Assembly: GCF_014652335.1 (NCBI RefSeq)
Contig: NZ_BMYP01000001.1
Location: 1 to 64,000, forward strand
Length of the DNA stretch: 64,000 nt
Direction: 5' to 3'
From: Vogesella fluminis
GTDB lineage: Bacteria; Pseudomonadota; Gammaproteobacteria; Burkholderiales; Chromobacteriaceae
Shown here: positions 1 to 11,771 of the stretch, in pieces
Layout: the number at the start of each line of letters is the position of its first letter
How positions within the stretch are numbered: position 1 is the first letter of the stretch
Position numbers and translations under genes: made by a program
The notes under the pieces: model-generated
What the model saw: the letters and a program-made list of their open reading frames with translations, nothing else
Told to the model about the DNA's origin: nothing
Databases searched by the model: none

Positions 1-60
1 ATTTGCTCATGGCTCCATTCTCTCAAGTGAGGGAGCCTCCGCGAAACCCGGGGCGGTTCA
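1..60 (-). mobile_element. End of an IS3-family-like insertion sequence, running off the window
   Basis: Read on the minus strand from base 60 leftwards the DNA begins TGAACCGCCCCGGGTTT, which looks like the outer terminal inverted repeat of an IS3-family element (TGA start, GC-rich run). It is followed by a purine-rich ribosome binding site and an ATG at base 10 that opens a frame starting M-S-K before the window ends, as expected for a transposase orfA. The element abuts the integrase reading frame exactly: its first three bases supply that gene's stop codon. The family assignment is from recognition of the end only; the transposase and the other end are not visible. Confidence 0.62.
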
Positions 61-996
61 GCCAGATTTGTGGGTGACAAACAGGTAGCGATGCTTGGTG
101 GCGCCGGGCACAGTGCGTCGCTGACTTACGTACTGCACTAAAATCTCGGTGAGGTAGCTGCCAATTGGGATGGTGCGGCCCTCGGTTTTGGCCACGGGCT
201 GGTTGACGCGTGGGTCATCCTTGGCGTCGTGGCGCCGCCGGATGGTGATTTGTCGTTTCACCTGGTCGATGTCACGGACTTGCAGGCTAAGCGCCTCCCC
301 TTGGCGAATACCTGTCTGGCGAAGTAATTCCACCAGGAGCAGGTTGCGTAATTGTAAATCCGCCCGAAAAGGATTGCGCTCGGCACCGGGCGTAATCAGT
401 TCGTTGAGAATTTGATTGTGACGGCGCGTAAACTCGGCCTCTTTAAAGTCGTCCTTTCTCTGTGTGGCCAAGCCACGATGCCGCAGCAATTGTGCATGCA
501 TCTCAGCAATGCCGCCCATACGTTCTTGACTAACGTGGCTGAGGAGGTACTTTGCCAACCACTCGGCAAAGTCAGCGATGTGCGTCAACCGTTTGAAGTG
601 CGTCGGTCCTGCAACGGAAGGGAGAGCGTAGGTGAAACCACGGCGTACTTTTCCCAGTTCAACAACCTTCTGATGGCGTTTTGCTTCTGCTCCGAAGCTT
701 TGCCGGGCGAAGTTACTTAGCAATTCGCACTCCACAACGGACAGGTACTTGCCCGCTAGAAACCGTGCCACCAAGTCAATCTGGTAGTTGCGACAGAAGG
801 CGTAGAACACGTTGACGGCATTCAAGGCGGCATCTTGTGATGCGACCGATAGGCCCGGGTTCCGAATCGTTGAAATGACGAACAGAGCGCTGTAGTCATC
901 TTCCATTCCATGGCGGTCAACCAAAAAAGAGCGCCGCTCCCCGTCGGGGAGCAGCGCTCTTGTGAGTTGGAAGGGAAGGGGTTGGCTTAGAGACAT
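58..996 (-). pseudogene. Tyrosine recombinase/integrase, 3' end removed by the insertion sequence
   Basis: The 312-residue product looks like a site-specific tyrosine integrase. The core-binding part fills roughly residues 30-180. The catalytic domain begins near residue 210, with the first catalytic arginine at R231 in TGIRQGEAL and a beta-hairpin lysine at K270 in VAKTEGRTIPI. The frame then ends at HKSG. The HxxR, second His and nucleophilic Tyr motifs are all missing, so the protein cannot catalyse strand exchange. The stop codon is the first triplet of the adjacent insertion sequence, so truncation by that insertion is the simplest reading. The ATG at 996 has a GAGAG ribosome binding site. 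The gene probably belonged to an integrative element that entered beside nrdA. Confidence 0.75.
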
Positions 997-1033
997 TTTT
1001 TCATTCTCTCAGATACCAACCACTACTTCAACA

Positions 1034-1111
1034 TTAAAGACAAGTTAAGAATTCACCAAAATTCCCGCCCAGTAAGGGATATGAGGGTCGTTAAAGACAA
1101 ACTTGTCTTAA
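1034..1111. repeat. Short direct and inverted repeats between integrase and nrdA
   Basis: TTAAAGACAAGTT at 1034-1046 is nearly repeated as TTAAAGACAAACTT at 1091-1104. The second copy runs into an inverted copy, AACTTGTCTTAA, at 1100-1111. Together they give one upstream copy and an imperfect palindrome ending 7 bases before the nrdA stop codon. Repeats of this kind at the edge of an integrase gene suggest recombinase binding or an element boundary (inference). They could instead be the nrdA transcription end, but there is no clear T-tract. Confidence 0.45.
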
Positions 1112-1117
1112 CTCTGT

Positions 1118-3976
<2,859 letters not shown>

Positions 3977-4126
3977 GTTTCCCTGGTGGTGGGTGGGGTT
4001 GTTCGGGTGACCCTGCTGCCTGTCTTGCAACAGCGGGCGGCCTGGGCGGCCGGGTGGGTAGCCTGCGTTGCCCGGGTTGGTTGCAGCCGGCTTTCTGTCG
4101 AAAGCCTGTACATGGTTTTGCATAAA

Positions 4127-4173
4127 ACACAATATGTACTGCTGCAGCATGATTGTGGCGCAAATTCTAGTGG
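4127..4173. promoter_or_regulatory. Tandem NrdR-like boxes upstream of nrdA
   Basis: Two 16-base boxes start exactly 31 bases apart, the three-turn spacing typical of NrdR sites. Read on the minus strand, the box at 4127-4142 matches the family consensus ACACWATATMTWGTGT at about 13 of 16 positions. The box at 4158-4173 is weaker, about 10 of 16. They lie 150-200 bases upstream of nrdA, consistent with repression by NrdR-ATP/dATP. The gene-free stretch 3977-4438 otherwise shows only the pgeF terminator near its right end. No open frame or RNA was recognised in 4174-4386. Confidence 0.55.
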
Positions 4174-4386
4174 TTAAGGCGAGGCAGAACAAGTCTTGAC
4201 AGATGGCAGGAAGCCGGGAAGCAGCGCCCGTTGCCGGCGTGAGGGCTGCAAGAATGTTTCCGGGGCGGGAGTGCTTGTAACGCCATAGGCGAATGCCGTG
4301 CCACAACAAGGGTTTGCTGCGGCGGCGCCTGCTGTCATTTCATTGCAACATCATGGCGATGTGGCATGGATGCGACGCTTTATCCA

Positions 4387-4411
4387 AGAAAAAGGGCAGC
4401 CGCAGCCGCCC
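4387..4411 (-). terminator. Rho-independent terminator after pgeF
   Basis: On the minus strand GGGCGGC-TGCG-GCTGCCC forms a short GC-rich stem with one wobble pair, followed directly by TTTTTCTT. It lies 28 bases beyond the pgeF stop codon. Confidence 0.7.
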
Positions 4412-4438
4412 GTTGACCACAACATCTGGTGTTTCTGC

Positions 4439-5218
4439 TTACGGCTTGATCCAGATGAGGCTGGCCATGCGCCCGGTGACGCCGTCGCGGCGGTAGGAGA
4501 AGTAGCGCTCGCGGTCTATTACCGTGCACTCGTCGCCGCCATGGACTTCGCTGATGCCGATGGCGGCCAGCCGCTGCCGTGCCAGCAGGTAGATGTCGGC
4601 CAGGTATTTATCGTCGCCGATCGGGTTGAATGCCTGCACCGCGTGCACATCGTGCGCAAGGAAGGCATCACGCACCTCGGCGCCGATCTCGAATGCGTCC
4701 GGGCCGATGGCGGGGCCGAGCCAGGCAACAAGGTTGGCCGCAGGCTCGTTCATCGCCTGCACGGTGGCTTCGATCACGCCGTTCAGCAGGCCGCGCCAGC
4801 CGGCGTGGGCGGCGCCGACCACGCTGCCGGCCCGGTCGGCCAGCAGCACCGGCAGGCAATCGGCGGTCATCACCGCGCACACCGCGCCGGGGGTGCGGCT
4901 GAAGCTGGCGTCGGCCTGCGGTGGTGCGCCGGGCGCGACGCCGGCGGCGTCGACCACGGTAATGCCGTGCACCTGCTGCAGCCAGGCCGGTTCCGCCGGC
5001 AGCCGTTCGCGCACGCGGGCGCGGTTGGCGGCAACGTTGGCCGCAGCGTCGCCGACGTGGTCACCCAGGTTCAGGCTGGCGTAGGGTGGCGGGCTGACGC
5101 CGCCGTCACGCGTCGTGATCAGCGTGCCGACCTTGCCGGCCAGCGGCCAGCCGGCCTCGCGCCACGACAGGTCGACCGGCTGGGCAGGGGTGTCAGCGGA
5201 TGTAATGGGTTTCCACAT
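4439..5218 (-). CDS. pgeF: Peptidoglycan editing factor / multicopper polyphenol oxidase (YfiH, laccase domain)
   Basis: A 259-residue member of the YfiH/PgeF family. PgeF hydrolyses the L-Ser-MurNAc mis-incorporation product so that wall precursors keep L-Ala; older annotations call it a laccase. Family residues are visible: QVHG, MTADCLPV (Cys ligand), and HAGWRGL (His ligand). The ATG at 5218 (MWKPITS) is preferred because it follows GAGGA at proper spacing and matches family length; an upstream ATG at 5242 adds eight residues. The start overlaps the end of rluD by 26 bases, so the two are probably translated from one transcript, a common betaproteobacterial arrangement. Confidence 0.9.
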   Translation of the reverse strand: MWKPITSADTPAQPVDLSWREAGWPLAGKVGTLITTRDGGVSPPPYASLNLGDHVGDAAANVAANRARVRERLPAEPAWLQQVHGITVVDAAGVAPGAPPQADASFSRTPGAVCAVMTADCLPVLLADRAGSVVGAAHAGWRGLLNGVIEATVQAMNEPAANLVAWLGPAIGPDAFEIGAEVRDAFLAHDVHAVQAFNPIGDDKYLADIYLLARQRLAAIGISEVHGGDECTVIDRERYFSYRRDGVTGRMASLIWIKP

Positions 5219-6311
5219 CGTAGTCGTCCTCGTCCCAGTCATCGTCGTCGTCTTCCATTGCCGCGCCGAGCGGCGTCTGGGCCTTGGCCTTGTTCAGCTT
5301 GATCTCGCGCTCGTCGCGCAGGATGGCCAGCAGTGCCTTCATGTCGTCGGGCAGCGGTGCGCTCCAGCTGTGGGTGGCACCGGTGACCGGATGCATCAGC
5401 GACAGCTTGTAGGCATGCAGTGCCTGGCGGCCAAGATTGCGCACCGCTTCGTCGACGGTCTCGCTGCCGTGGTGGCGGGCATTGCCGTACAGCGGATCGC
5501 CGGCCAGCGGGTGCTTGGCTTCTTTCATGTGTACGCGGATCTGGTGGGTGCGGCCGGTTTCCAGCTTGCATTCCACGTAGCTGAAGTCGTCGTAGCGTTC
5601 CAGTACGCGCAGGTGGGTGATTGCCGGCTTGCCGCCGAAGCGCACCACCGCCATGCGCAGGCGGTTGTGCGGGTCGCGGCCGATCAGGGTTTCGATCTTG
5701 CCGTCGTAGGGCACCACGCCGGTGGCGACCGCGCGGTAGATGCGCTTCACGGTACGGGCCTGCAGCTGGCGTACCAGATCGGCCTGTGCCTGCAAGGTCT
5801 TGGCAACCACCATCAGGCCGGAGGTGTCCTTGTCGAGGCGGTGCACGATGCCGGCGCGCGGGATGTGCGCCAGCTCCGGGTAGCGGAACAGCAGGCCGTT
5901 GAGCAGGGTGCCGCTCCAGTTGCCGACTGCCGGGTGTACCACCATGCCGGCTGGCTTGTTGACCACCAGCAGGTGTTCGTCTTCGAAAATGACCGGGAAG
6001 GGCACGTCTTCCGGCACGTAGGACAGCGCTTCCGGTGCGGCGACCACTTCCACGCGCACGATCTCGCCGCCCAGCAGCTTGGTCTTGCCGGGGACGGTCT
6101 TGCCGTCGACGCTGACCTTGTCGTCCTTGATCCATTGGGTCATGCGGCTGCGCGAGTAGTCCGGCAACAGCTTGGCGAGTGCAGCGTCCAGACGTTCGCC
6201 GGACAGCTCGTACGGTACGGTAAACTGTTTTGCCTCGCCGCCGGGTTCCGCTTCGCCATCCAGGGTGTCGTCGTCCGGCAGCTCGTCGGGATTGATGTCG
6301 TGTTCGTTCAT
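5193..6311 (-). CDS. rluD: 23S rRNA pseudouridine(1911/1915/1917) synthase RluD
   Basis: A 372-residue pseudouridine synthase that modifies helix 69 of 23S rRNA. An S4 RNA-binding domain covers about residues 35-95. The catalytic domain carries the RluA-family motif HRLDKDTSGL with the catalytic Asp, followed by the conserved GRTHQIRVH segment. The first ATG consistent with family length is at 6311 (MNEHDINPDEL). The open frame extends to 6557, but the extra N-terminus is not family-like and overlaps the bamD start region. The C-terminus ends in a very acidic tail (about ten Asp/Glu between residues 353 and 366), likely lineage-specific. It is divergent from bamD, as in most betaproteobacteria. 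Confidence 0.93.
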   Translation of the reverse strand: MNEHDINPDELPDDDTLDGEAEPGGEAKQFTVPYELSGERLDAALAKLLPDYSRSRMTQWIKDDKVSVDGKTVPGKTKLLGGEIVRVEVVAAPEALSYVPEDVPFPVIFEDEHLLVVNKPAGMVVHPAVGNWSGTLLNGLLFRYPELAHIPRAGIVHRLDKDTSGLMVVAKTLQAQADLVRQLQARTVKRIYRAVATGVVPYDGKIETLIGRDPHNRLRMAVVRFGGKPAITHLRVLERYDDFSYVECKLETGRTHQIRVHMKEAKHPLAGDPLYGNARHHGSETVDEAVRNLGRQALHAYKLSLMHPVTGATHSWSAPLPDDMKALLAILRDEREIKLNKAKAQTPLGAAMEDDDDDWDEDDYDVETHYIR

Positions 6312-6424
6312 GTCTTTGCTGGCGTGAGGTAAATCCGGTGATTTTAAAGGAGTCGGGCGGGATTGTCCCGCGGCCCTTTGTGCACTGCCGGAAACGGTGG
6401 GGGTGCGCAAAGTGCTGTTTTGGT

Positions 6425-6430
6425 TATAAT
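6425..6430 (+). promoter_or_regulatory. Probable -10 box of the bamD promoter
   Basis: A perfect TATAAT lies 27 bases before the bamD ATG in the rluD-bamD divergent gap. No good -35 hexamer is seen at 16-18 bases upstream, so the promoter call rests on the -10 box. Confidence 0.45.
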
Positions 6431-6456
6431 CGACGGCAGTCAAACAAGGACACCTC

Positions 6457-7248
6457 ATGAAAAATAGTTTTGTAGCCTTGCTGGCCGTCGTGCTGATGGC
6501 AGGTTGCGCCACGGTGGATACCAAGGATGAAACCCGTGGCTGGACGGTGGAGCGCATCTACGCCACTGCACGCGAAGAGCTGGACGGTGGCAACTATCAG
6601 CGCTCGCTGAAACTGTATGAAACCTTGCAGGCACGTTTCCCGTACGGTCGCTATGCGCAGCAGGCGCTGATGGACGAAGCCTATACCCATTACAAGGATG
6701 CCGAGCCGGAGCTGGCAATTGCCTCGGCCAACCGTTTCATCCGCTTGTATCCATCGCATCAGAACCTGGACTACATGTATTACCTGAAGGGTCTGGTGTA
6801 TTTCAACGAGGACAGTTCGTGGATGTCGCGCCTGTCCGGCCAGGACATGAGCGAGCGCGATCCGAAAGCGGCGCGCGAATCGTACCAGGCATTCCAGGAG
6901 CTGGTGGCGCGCTTTCCGCAGAGCCAGTACAGCGCAGATGCCACCGAAAAGATGGTGCGCCTGATCAACGCGCTGGGTGCCGGTGAGGTGCACGTCGCGC
7001 GCTACTACATGAAGCGTGGTGCCTGGCTGGCGGCAATCAACCGCGCACAGACGGTGGTGAAGGAGTACGCCAATACCGGTCATAACGAAGAGGCGCTGGC
7101 CATCATCGTGGTGGCCTACGAGCGGCTGGGCATGAAGGACATGGCGGCCGATGCCCGTCGCGTGCTGCAGCTAAACTTCCCGCAGAGCAGCTATCTGCAG
7201 ACGCCGTGGCAGGTACGCGAGCAGTCGTGGTGGAAGTTCTGGGGCTGA
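6457..7248 (+). CDS. bamD: Outer membrane assembly lipoprotein BamD (ComL)
   Basis: Essential lipoprotein of the BAM complex that inserts beta-barrel proteins into the outer membrane. The 263-residue precursor starts with a lipoprotein signal peptide with lipobox MAGC, placing the lipidated Cys near residue 17. It is followed by tetratricopeptide-like repeats typical of BamD (segments such as YPSHQNLDYMYYLKGL). The ATG at 6457 follows AAGGA. In Neisseriales the same gene is called comL and was linked to competence, which is of interest given the uptake-like repeat in this window. It is convergent with glnB across a shared terminator. Confidence 0.93.
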   Translation: MKNSFVALLAVVLMAGCATVDTKDETRGWTVERIYATAREELDGGNYQRSLKLYETLQARFPYGRYAQQALMDEAYTHYKDAEPELAIASANRFIRLYPSHQNLDYMYYLKGLVYFNEDSSWMSRLSGQDMSERDPKAARESYQAFQELVARFPQSQYSADATEKMVRLINALGAGEVHVARYYMKRGAWLAAINRAQTVVKEYANTGHNEEALAIIVVAYERLGMKDMAADARRVLQLNFPQSSYLQTPWQVREQSWWKFWG

Positions 7249-7276
7249 TGCCCTTGCGGCCAACCTTGGCACCAGA

Positions 7277-7304
7277 AAAAACGGCACCTGCAGGTGCCGT
7301 TTTT
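7277..7304. terminator. Bidirectional terminator between bamD and glnB
   Basis: A perfect 28-base palindrome, AAAAACGGCACCTG and its complement, gives a GC-rich hairpin flanked by A-runs on one side and T-runs on the other. It serves convergent bamD and glnB. A GTTGGCCGCA repeat (minus orientation, 7255-7264) lies just before it. Confidence 0.85.
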
Positions 7305-7322
7305 CATTGCTGTGTCAGCGGT

Positions 7323-7763
<441 letters not shown>

Positions 7764-7810
7764 TTATGACGCGCTTCCCTGATCCTTGTCTTCATTGTTG
7801 CGGGTATCCA

Positions 7811-10800
7811 ATGTCGCACGTTCTCAAGCTGCGGGGCGGTGTCGCCCTGTCCCGGTTCCGACTCGATAAACTTCTTGCTGCCGCTCGCGAAGCGGGCCTG
7901 CCTGATCTGGCTATCGCGGCAGAATATTGGCACTTTGCCGAAAGCGAAGCGCCACTCTCCGAAGCGCAAGTCGCCGTACTGGAAAAATTGCTGACCTACG
8001 GCGAACCACCGCTGGCACAGCCGCCTGCTGGCGATCTTTTCCTGGTTACTCCGCGTCTTGGCACGCTGTCGCCGTGGGCTTCCAAGGCGACCGATATCGC
8101 GCGCCACTGCGGTCTGGAGCAGGTATTGCGCATCGAGCGCGGCATTGCCTTCCATGTCGTTGCGGCAACCCCATTGACCGAAGAGGCCCGTCAGCGTCTG
8201 GCCGGCCTCCTGCACGACCGCATGACCGAGACCGTACTGCCGTCGCTGGATGACGCCGACCGTCTGTTCGTGCACATCGAACCGCAACCGCTGACCAGCG
8301 TCGACATCCTCGGCGGCGGCAAGGCAGCACTGGATGCGGCCAACCTTGACATGGGCCTGGCGCTGTCGCCAGACGAGGTCGATTACCTGGTCGAAAACTT
8401 CATCAAGCTGCAGCGCAACCCGACCGACGTCGAGCTGATGATGTTCGCACAGGCCAACTCCGAGCACTGCCGTCACAAGATCTTCAACGCGCAGTTCGTG
8501 ATCGATGGCGTGGAGCAGGGCAAGTCGCTGTTCCGCATGATCCGCGACACCCACGACGCCCACCCGCAGGGCACGCGCGTGGCGTACAAGGATAACGCCT
8601 CGGTCATCGATGGCGCCACCATCGAGCGCTTCTATCCGCAGCCGGACAGCAACACCTACGCCTACAGCGAAGAGCCGACCCACATCCTGATGAAGGTGGA
8701 GACGCACAACCACCCGACCGCGATTTCCCCGTTCCCCGGCGCCTCGACCGGTAACGGCGGCGAGATCCGCGACGAGGGCGCCACCGGTCGCGGCTCGCGC
8801 CCCAAGGCCGGCCTGTCCGGTTTCACCGTCTCCAACCTGAACATCCCGGGTCTCCAGCAGCCGTGGGAAGCCAGACAGTATGGCAAGCCGGGCCGCATCG
8901 CGTCGGCGCTCGACATCATGATCGAAGGCCCGATCGGCGGCGCCGCGTTCAACAACGAATTCGGTCGCCCGAACCTGGCCGGCTACTTCCGTACCTTTGA
9001 AGAAGACTTCCAGGGCGAGCGTCGCGGCTACCACAAGCCGATCATGATCGCCGGTGGCCTGGGCAACATCCAGGAACAGCAAATCTTCAAGAACGAGATC
9101 CCGGAAGGCGCACTGCTGATCCAGCTGGGCGGCCCCAGCCTGCTGATCGGTCTGGGCGGCGGCGCGGCATCGTCGATGGATACCGGCGCCAACAGCGAAA
9201 ACCTGGACTTCGACTCGGTGCAGCGCGGTAACCCGGAAATCGAGCGCCGCTGTCAGGAAGTGATCGACCGCTGCTGGCAGCGCGGTGCGGCCAACCCTAT
9301 CGTGTCCATTCACGATGTGGGCGCCGGCGGTCTGTCCAATGCCTTCCCGGAACTGGTGAACGACGCCGGCCGTGGTGCCATCTTCCAGCTGCGCAAGGTG
9401 CATCTGGAAGAAAAAGGCATGACCCCGATGCAGATCTGGTCCAACGAATCGCAAGAGCGTTACGTGATGGCGGTAATGCCGGACGACCTGGCCACCTTCA
9501 CCGCCATCTGCGAGCGCGAGCGTTGCCCGTTTGCAGTGATGGGCGTGGCTACCGATGACGGCCATCTGCAAGTGCGTGACGATTACTTCGATAACAACCC
9601 GGTCGACATGCCGCTGAATGTGTTGCTGGGCAAACCGCCGCGCATGACCCGCGACGTGAAAACCGTGCCGGTGACCACCGATGCGCTGAACGCCGCCCAG
9701 TACGACCTGAAAGAATCGGCGTACCGCGTGCTGCGCAACCCGACCGTGGCCGACAAGAGCTTTTTGATCACCATTGGCGACCGTACCGTGGGCGGGCAGA
9801 CCTGCCGCGACCAGATGGTCGGCCCGTGGCAGGTGCCGGTGGCCGACGTGGCCGTGACCGCGATGGGCTTCAACACCACGCTGGGCGAAGCGATGGCCAT
9901 GGGCGAGCGCACCCCGGTGGCACTGTTTGACGCGCCGGCTGCCGGCCGCGTGTCGGTAGGCGAATCGCTGCTGAACCTGGCGGCGGCCAACGTGGGCGAG
10001 CTCTCCAACGTCAAGCTGTCCGCCAACTGGATGGCCGCTGCCGGCCACGCCGGTGAAGACGCCAGGCTGTACGCCACCGTAAAAGCCATCTCCGAGCTGT
10101 GCATCGCCATCGACGTCAGCATTCCGGTGGGCAAGGACTCGCTGTCGATGAAGACGGTTTGGGAAGAGGGCGGCGACAAGAAAGCGGTGACCGCGCCGCT
10201 GTCGCTGATCATCTCCGCGTTTGCCCCGGTGGCCGACGTGCGCAAGACCGTCACCCCGCAGCTGCGCGCTGCCGATAGCGCACTGCTGCTGCTGGACCTG
10301 GGCGAAGGCAAGAACCGCCTCGGCGGCTCCATCTTCGGCCAGGTATGGAACGACATGAACGGCCAGGCGCCGGACGTGGACAGCGCCGACAAGCTGGCGT
10401 CGGCCTTCACCGTCATCCAGTCGCTGGTGGACGACGGCAAGTTGCTGGCTTACCACGACCGCTCCGACGGCGGCCTGTTCGCCACCCTGGCCGAGATGTG
10501 CTTTGCCGGCCACCTGGGGGCGCAAGTCGAGCTGTCGATGCTGACCGGCGGCGATGCGGCCAACGTTAACGCCGTGCTGTTCAACGAAGAGCTGGGCGTA
10601 GTGCTGCAAGTGGCGGCCGACGACATTGACAACGTGCTGAAGCGCTTCGACATCATGGGCCTGGCGGCCAACGTAGCGGTGATCGGCATGCCGGCGACCG
10701 ACGGCGTGCTGCGCCTGGTGCACGGTGAAGACGAGCTGTTTGCCCACAGCCGCGTGGCGCTGCAGCAAGCGTGGTCGGAAACCAGCTACCGCCTGCAGCG

Positions 10801-11692
10801 CCTGCGTGACAACCCGGCTGGTGCCGACAGCGAGTACGCGCAGATCGCCGACGAGGCGTCGCGCGGCCTGTTCGCCGAGCTGAGCTTCGACCCCGAAGAC
10901 AACCCGGCGGCGCCGTTCATCGCCACCGGCAGCCGTCCGCGCATCGCCATCCTGCGCGAGCAGGGCGTGAACGGCCAGATCGAAATGGCGGCCGCCTTCA
11001 CCCGCGCCGGTTTCGAGGCAGTGGACGTGCACATGTCCGACGTGATTGCCGGCCGCGTGCAACTGGCTGACTTCAAGGGCCTGGCGGCCTGCGGCGGCTT
11101 CAGCTACGGCGACGTACTGGGCGCCGGCGAAGGCTGGGCGAAGAGCATCCTGTTCAACGCGCAGGCGCGCGACCAGTTCGAGGCCTTCTTCGGCCGCGGC
11201 GACACTTTCGCGCTGGGTGTGTGCAACGGCTGCCAGATGATGTCCAACCTGTCGGACATCATTCCGGGCGCGCAGTACTGGCCGAAGCTGAACCGCAACG
11301 CGTCCGAGCAGTTCGAAGCGCGCTTCGCGATGGTAGAAGTGACCGACTCGCCGTCCATCTTCCTGCAGGACATGATTGGCTCCAGGTTGCCGGTGGTGGT
11401 GTCGCACGGCGAAGGCCGCGCGGTGTTCGCCCCGGGCGCGCAGGCGCAGGTGCTGACCGCGCTGCGTTACGTGGACTTCGACGGCCAGGCGACCGAAACC
11501 TACCCGATGAACCCCAACGGTTCGCCGGCAGGCATTACCGGCATCACCACGCCGGACGGCCGCTTCACCATCATGATGCCGCACCCGGAGCGTGTGTTCC
11601 GCACGCTGCAGAACAGCTGGCATCCGGAAGGCTGGGGCGAGAACGGCGGCTGGTTCCGCATGTTCGCCAGCGCCCGCCGCTGGATCGGCTAA
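7811..11692 (+). CDS. purL: Phosphoribosylformylglycinamidine synthase (large, fused form)
   Basis: Fourth step of purine biosynthesis: converts FGAR, glutamine and ATP to FGAM. The 1293-residue protein has the full proteobacterial architecture: N-terminal PurS-like domain, linker, two AIRS-like ATP-binding halves, and a C-terminal class I glutamine amidotransferase. The amidotransferase nucleophile is in LGVCNGCQM and its His-Glu pair in MPHPERV. The start is placed at the ATG at 7811 ([10 protein letters not shown]), aligned with the usual N-terminus. An upstream in-frame ATG at 7766 would add 15 residues unlike the family. The gene carries three copies of the GTTGGCCGCA word. Confidence 0.95.
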   Translation: MSHVLKLRGGVALSRFRLDKLLAAAREAGLPDLAIAAEYWHFAESEAPLSEAQVAVLEKLLTYGEPPLAQPPAGDLFLVTPRLGTLSPWASKATDIARHCGLEQVLRIERGIAFHVVAATPLTEEARQRLAGLLHDRMTETVLPSLDDADRLFVHIEPQPLTSVDILGGGKAALDAANLDMGLALSPDEVDYLVENFIKLQRNPTDVELMMFAQANSEHCRHKIFNAQFVIDGVEQGKSLFRMIRDTHDAHPQGTRVAYKDNASVIDGATIERFYPQPDSNTYAYSEEPTHILMKVETHNHPTAISPFPGASTGNGGEIRDEGATGRGSRPKAGLSGFTVSNLNIPGLQQPWEARQYGKPGRIASALDIMIEGPIGGAAFNNEFGRPNLAGYFRTFEEDFQGERRGYHKPIMIAGGLGNIQEQQIFKNEIPEGALLIQLGGPSLLIGLGGGAASSMDTGANSENLDFDSVQRGNPEIERRCQEVIDRCWQRGAANPIVSIHDVGAGGLSNAFPELVNDAGRGAIFQLRKVHLEEKGMTPMQIWSNESQERYVMAVMPDDLATFTAICERERCPFAVMGVATDDGHLQVRDDYFDNNPVDMPLNVLLGKPPRMTRDVKTVPVTTDALNAAQYDLKESAYRVLRNPTVADKSFLITIGDRTVGGQTCRDQMVGPWQVPVADVAVTAMGFNTTLGEAMAMGERTPVALFDAPAAGRVSVGESLLNLAAANVGELSNVKLSANWMAAAGHAGEDARLYATVKAISELCIAIDVSIPVGKDSLSMKTVWEEGGDKKAVTAPLSLIISAFAPVADVRKTVTPQLRAADSALLLLDLGEGKNRLGGSIFGQVWNDMNGQAPDVDSADKLASAFTVIQSLVDDGKLLAYHDRSDGGLFATLAEMCFAGHLGAQVELSMLTGGDAANVNAVLFNEELGVVLQVAADDIDNVLKRFDIMGLAANVAVIGMPATDGVLRLVHGEDELFAHSRVALQQAWSETSYRLQRLRDNPAGADSEYAQIADEASRGLFAELSFDPEDNPAAPFIATGSRPRIAILREQGVNGQIEMAAAFTRAGFEAVDVHMSDVIAGRVQLADFKGLAACGGFSYGDVLGAGEGWAKSILFNAQARDQFEAFFGRGDTFALGVCNGCQMMSNLSDIIPGAQYWPKLNRNASEQFEARFAMVEVTDSPSIFLQDMIGSRLPVVVSHGEGRAVFAPGAQAQVLTALRYVDFDGQATETYPMNPNGSPAGITGITTPDGRFTIMMPHPERVFRTLQNSWHPEGWGENGGWFRMFASARRWIG

Positions 11693-11743
11693 ACGTTTTC
11701 GGACCACCATGACACCTGCGTCGGCGGGTGTCGCGTTGCCGGG

Positions 11744-11771
11744 AAAGCCTCTGAGCAATCAGGGGCTTTTT
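11744..11771. terminator. Terminator shared by purL and the formate dehydrogenase operon
   Basis: AAAGCCTCTGA-GCAA-TCAGGGGCTTTTT forms a stem of about 11 pairs with a T-run on the plus strand and an A-run opposite. The formate dehydrogenase alpha stop codon (11759-11761) lies within the hairpin, so the two convergent transcription units overlap here. Confidence 0.75.
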
